A stretch of DNA of 64,000 nt from Streptomyces sp. MRC013 (GTDB lineage: Bacteria; Actinomycetota; Actinomycetes; Streptomycetales; Streptomycetaceae), in assembly GCF_023614235.1 (NCBI RefSeq), contig NZ_CP094264.1, positions 4,278,001-4,342,000 on the forward strand. The letters run 5' to 3'. The notes below the pieces were generated by a model, which saw only the letters and a program-made list of their open reading frames with translations, had not been told where the DNA came from and did no database searches. The position numbers were made by a program, and so were the translations under genes. Of the stretch, positions 63,348-64,000 are shown piece by piece (within the stretch, counting starts at the first letter, position 1; each line of letters starts with the position of its first letter).

Positions 63348-64000
63348 TCACCGGCGCCAGGACCCCGCCGCGGCCGCCCGCGCCGCCTGCGGGTCCGCCG
63401 GGCGGCCCAGCCCCGCCAGGGCGGTGCCCAGGGCGTCCAGGCAGGCCCGTACCGCCTCCGGGGTGGCGGCCGGACCGTAGTGGTTCACGCGGACCATCTC
63501 GCGAGCCAGCGCCCCGCCGCCCGCCGCCAGCGGCGCCGACGGGTCCGCCGCCAGCGCCCTCGCCACCAGTTCGGCGGCGTCCACCCCGGCCGGGGCGCGC
63601 AGCGTGGTCGCCACCGGCGCGGCCTCGGACGCCTCGCGCACGTACGGCTCCAGGCCGGCGCCCAGGGCCACCGCCCCGGCCCGGGCCGCCGCCGCGGCCG
63701 ACGCGTGGCGGGCCTCCAGCACCGGCAGGCCGCCCTGCGCGTCGACCCGCTGCAGGCACGCCTCCAGCGCCAGCATCTCCAGCTGCGCCGGGGCGTGCGG
63801 CAGCACCCGCCGTCCCGCGTCGATCCAGCGCTCCTTCCAGTCGAGGAGCGACAGGTACGAGCGGCGCGGCGCCCCCGGGTTGGCGGCGAACCGCTCCCAG
63901 GCCCGGTCGCTCACCGACACCGCCGAGACGCCCGCCGGGCCGCCCAGCGCCTTCTGCGCGCCGATCACGCACAGGTCGACGCCCCACGCGTCGGGCAGCA
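63348..64000 (-). CDS. PLP-dependent alanine-glyoxylate/serine-pyruvate aminotransferase family, C-terminal part
   Basis: The C-terminal 217 codons of a class-V aminotransferase; the N-terminus lies past the right edge. The PLP Lys is in IGAQKALGGPAGVS (at 63930-63970), as in PucG and AGXT-like enzymes. RRSYLSLLDWKERW, MLALEACLQRV, VATTLRAPAGVDA and MVRVNHYGPAATPE follow in the expected order. The family transfers the amino group from alanine, serine or ureidoglycine to glyoxylate or pyruvate. The exact substrate cannot be named. It is convergent with the accessory region at 60.7-63.3 kb. Confidence 0.9.
   Translation of the reverse strand, partial: LPDAWGVDLCVIGAQKALGGPAGVSAVSVSDRAWERFAANPGAPRRSYLSLLDWKERWIDAGRRVLPHAPAQLEMLALEACLQRVDAQGGLPVLEARHASAAAAARAGAVALGAGLEPYVREASEAAPVATTLRAPAGVDAAELVARALAADPSAPLAAGGGALAREMVRVNHYGPAATPEAVRACLDALGTALAGLGRPADPQAARAAAAGSWRR

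Noticed and set aside
1..64000. tRNA, rRNA, attachment sites, replication origin or CRISPR array
   Set aside because: No tRNA-like arms with a T-loop, no DnaA-box cluster and no spaced repeats were seen on reading both strands.

Overview
The window is 64 kb of very GC-rich DNA (third codon positions almost all G or C) from an actinomycete, almost certainly Streptomyces or a close relative. The markers are the developmental regulator WhiA, the actinobacterial RNA-polymerase partner RbpA, the G6PDH assembly protein OpcA, a mycothiol-dependent isomerase-fold protein, an ectABCD ectoine cluster, frequent GTG starts and ATGA/GTGA gene overlaps. From memory, the gene order follows the conserved chromosomal core of Streptomyces.

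Layout. 1-5 kb: end of uvrB, two TerD-family stress genes (both frameshifted), then a TerC membrane protein behind a yybP-ykoY (manganese) riboswitch. 5-16.7 kb: a metallo-beta-lactamase-fold hydrolase and a DinB/MDMPI-type protein, uvrA, a Rieske lipoprotein, an HTH protein, uvrC, and the overlapping rapZ-yvcK-whiA cluster. 16.7-31.7 kb: central carbon metabolism with gap-pgk-tpiA-secG, rbpA, pgi, two PH-domain membrane proteins, and on the minus strand tkt-tal-zwf-opcA-pgl. 32-36.3 kb: ctaB and ctaA (heme O and heme A synthesis) and an ABC-2 exporter. 36.4-43.1 kb: the sufRBD-ferredoxin-CSU-sufT operon for Fe-S cluster assembly, preceded by an iron box and a SufR operator. 43.2-54.4 kb: dapD, a DapA-family lyase, a trio of small membrane proteins, a secreted nuclease, an unknown 485-aa protein, a tandem-TerD protein, and a two-component system with a membrane partner. 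54.4-59.7 kb: ectABCD with a GNAT gene on the minus strand, and a divergent LysR regulator. 59.7-64 kb is accessory-like: a decayed IS5-family transposase, an AraC regulator, an EamA transporter, a DUF2000 fragment and the end of a PLP aminotransferase.

How the genes work together. Glycolysis (gap-pgk-tpiA, pgi) and the pentose phosphate pathway (zwf, opcA, pgl, tkt, tal) sit side by side, and the UvrA/B/C repair subunits lie within 14 kb. Metal and stress handling recurs: TerC/TerD with a Mn2+ riboswitch, an iron box plus SufR at suf, and a sigma-R-like site before rbpA. Ectoine genes give osmoprotection.

A window-wide oddity is that six genes (two terD, tal, an ABC ATPase, sufR and a membrane protein) are each broken by a one-base length change in a run of G or C. 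The tal change removes its stop codon and fuses it in frame to zwf. Indel errors in the assembly are the simplest explanation, so these genes should not be called true pseudogenes without raw reads. I saw no tRNA, rRNA or CRISPR array.
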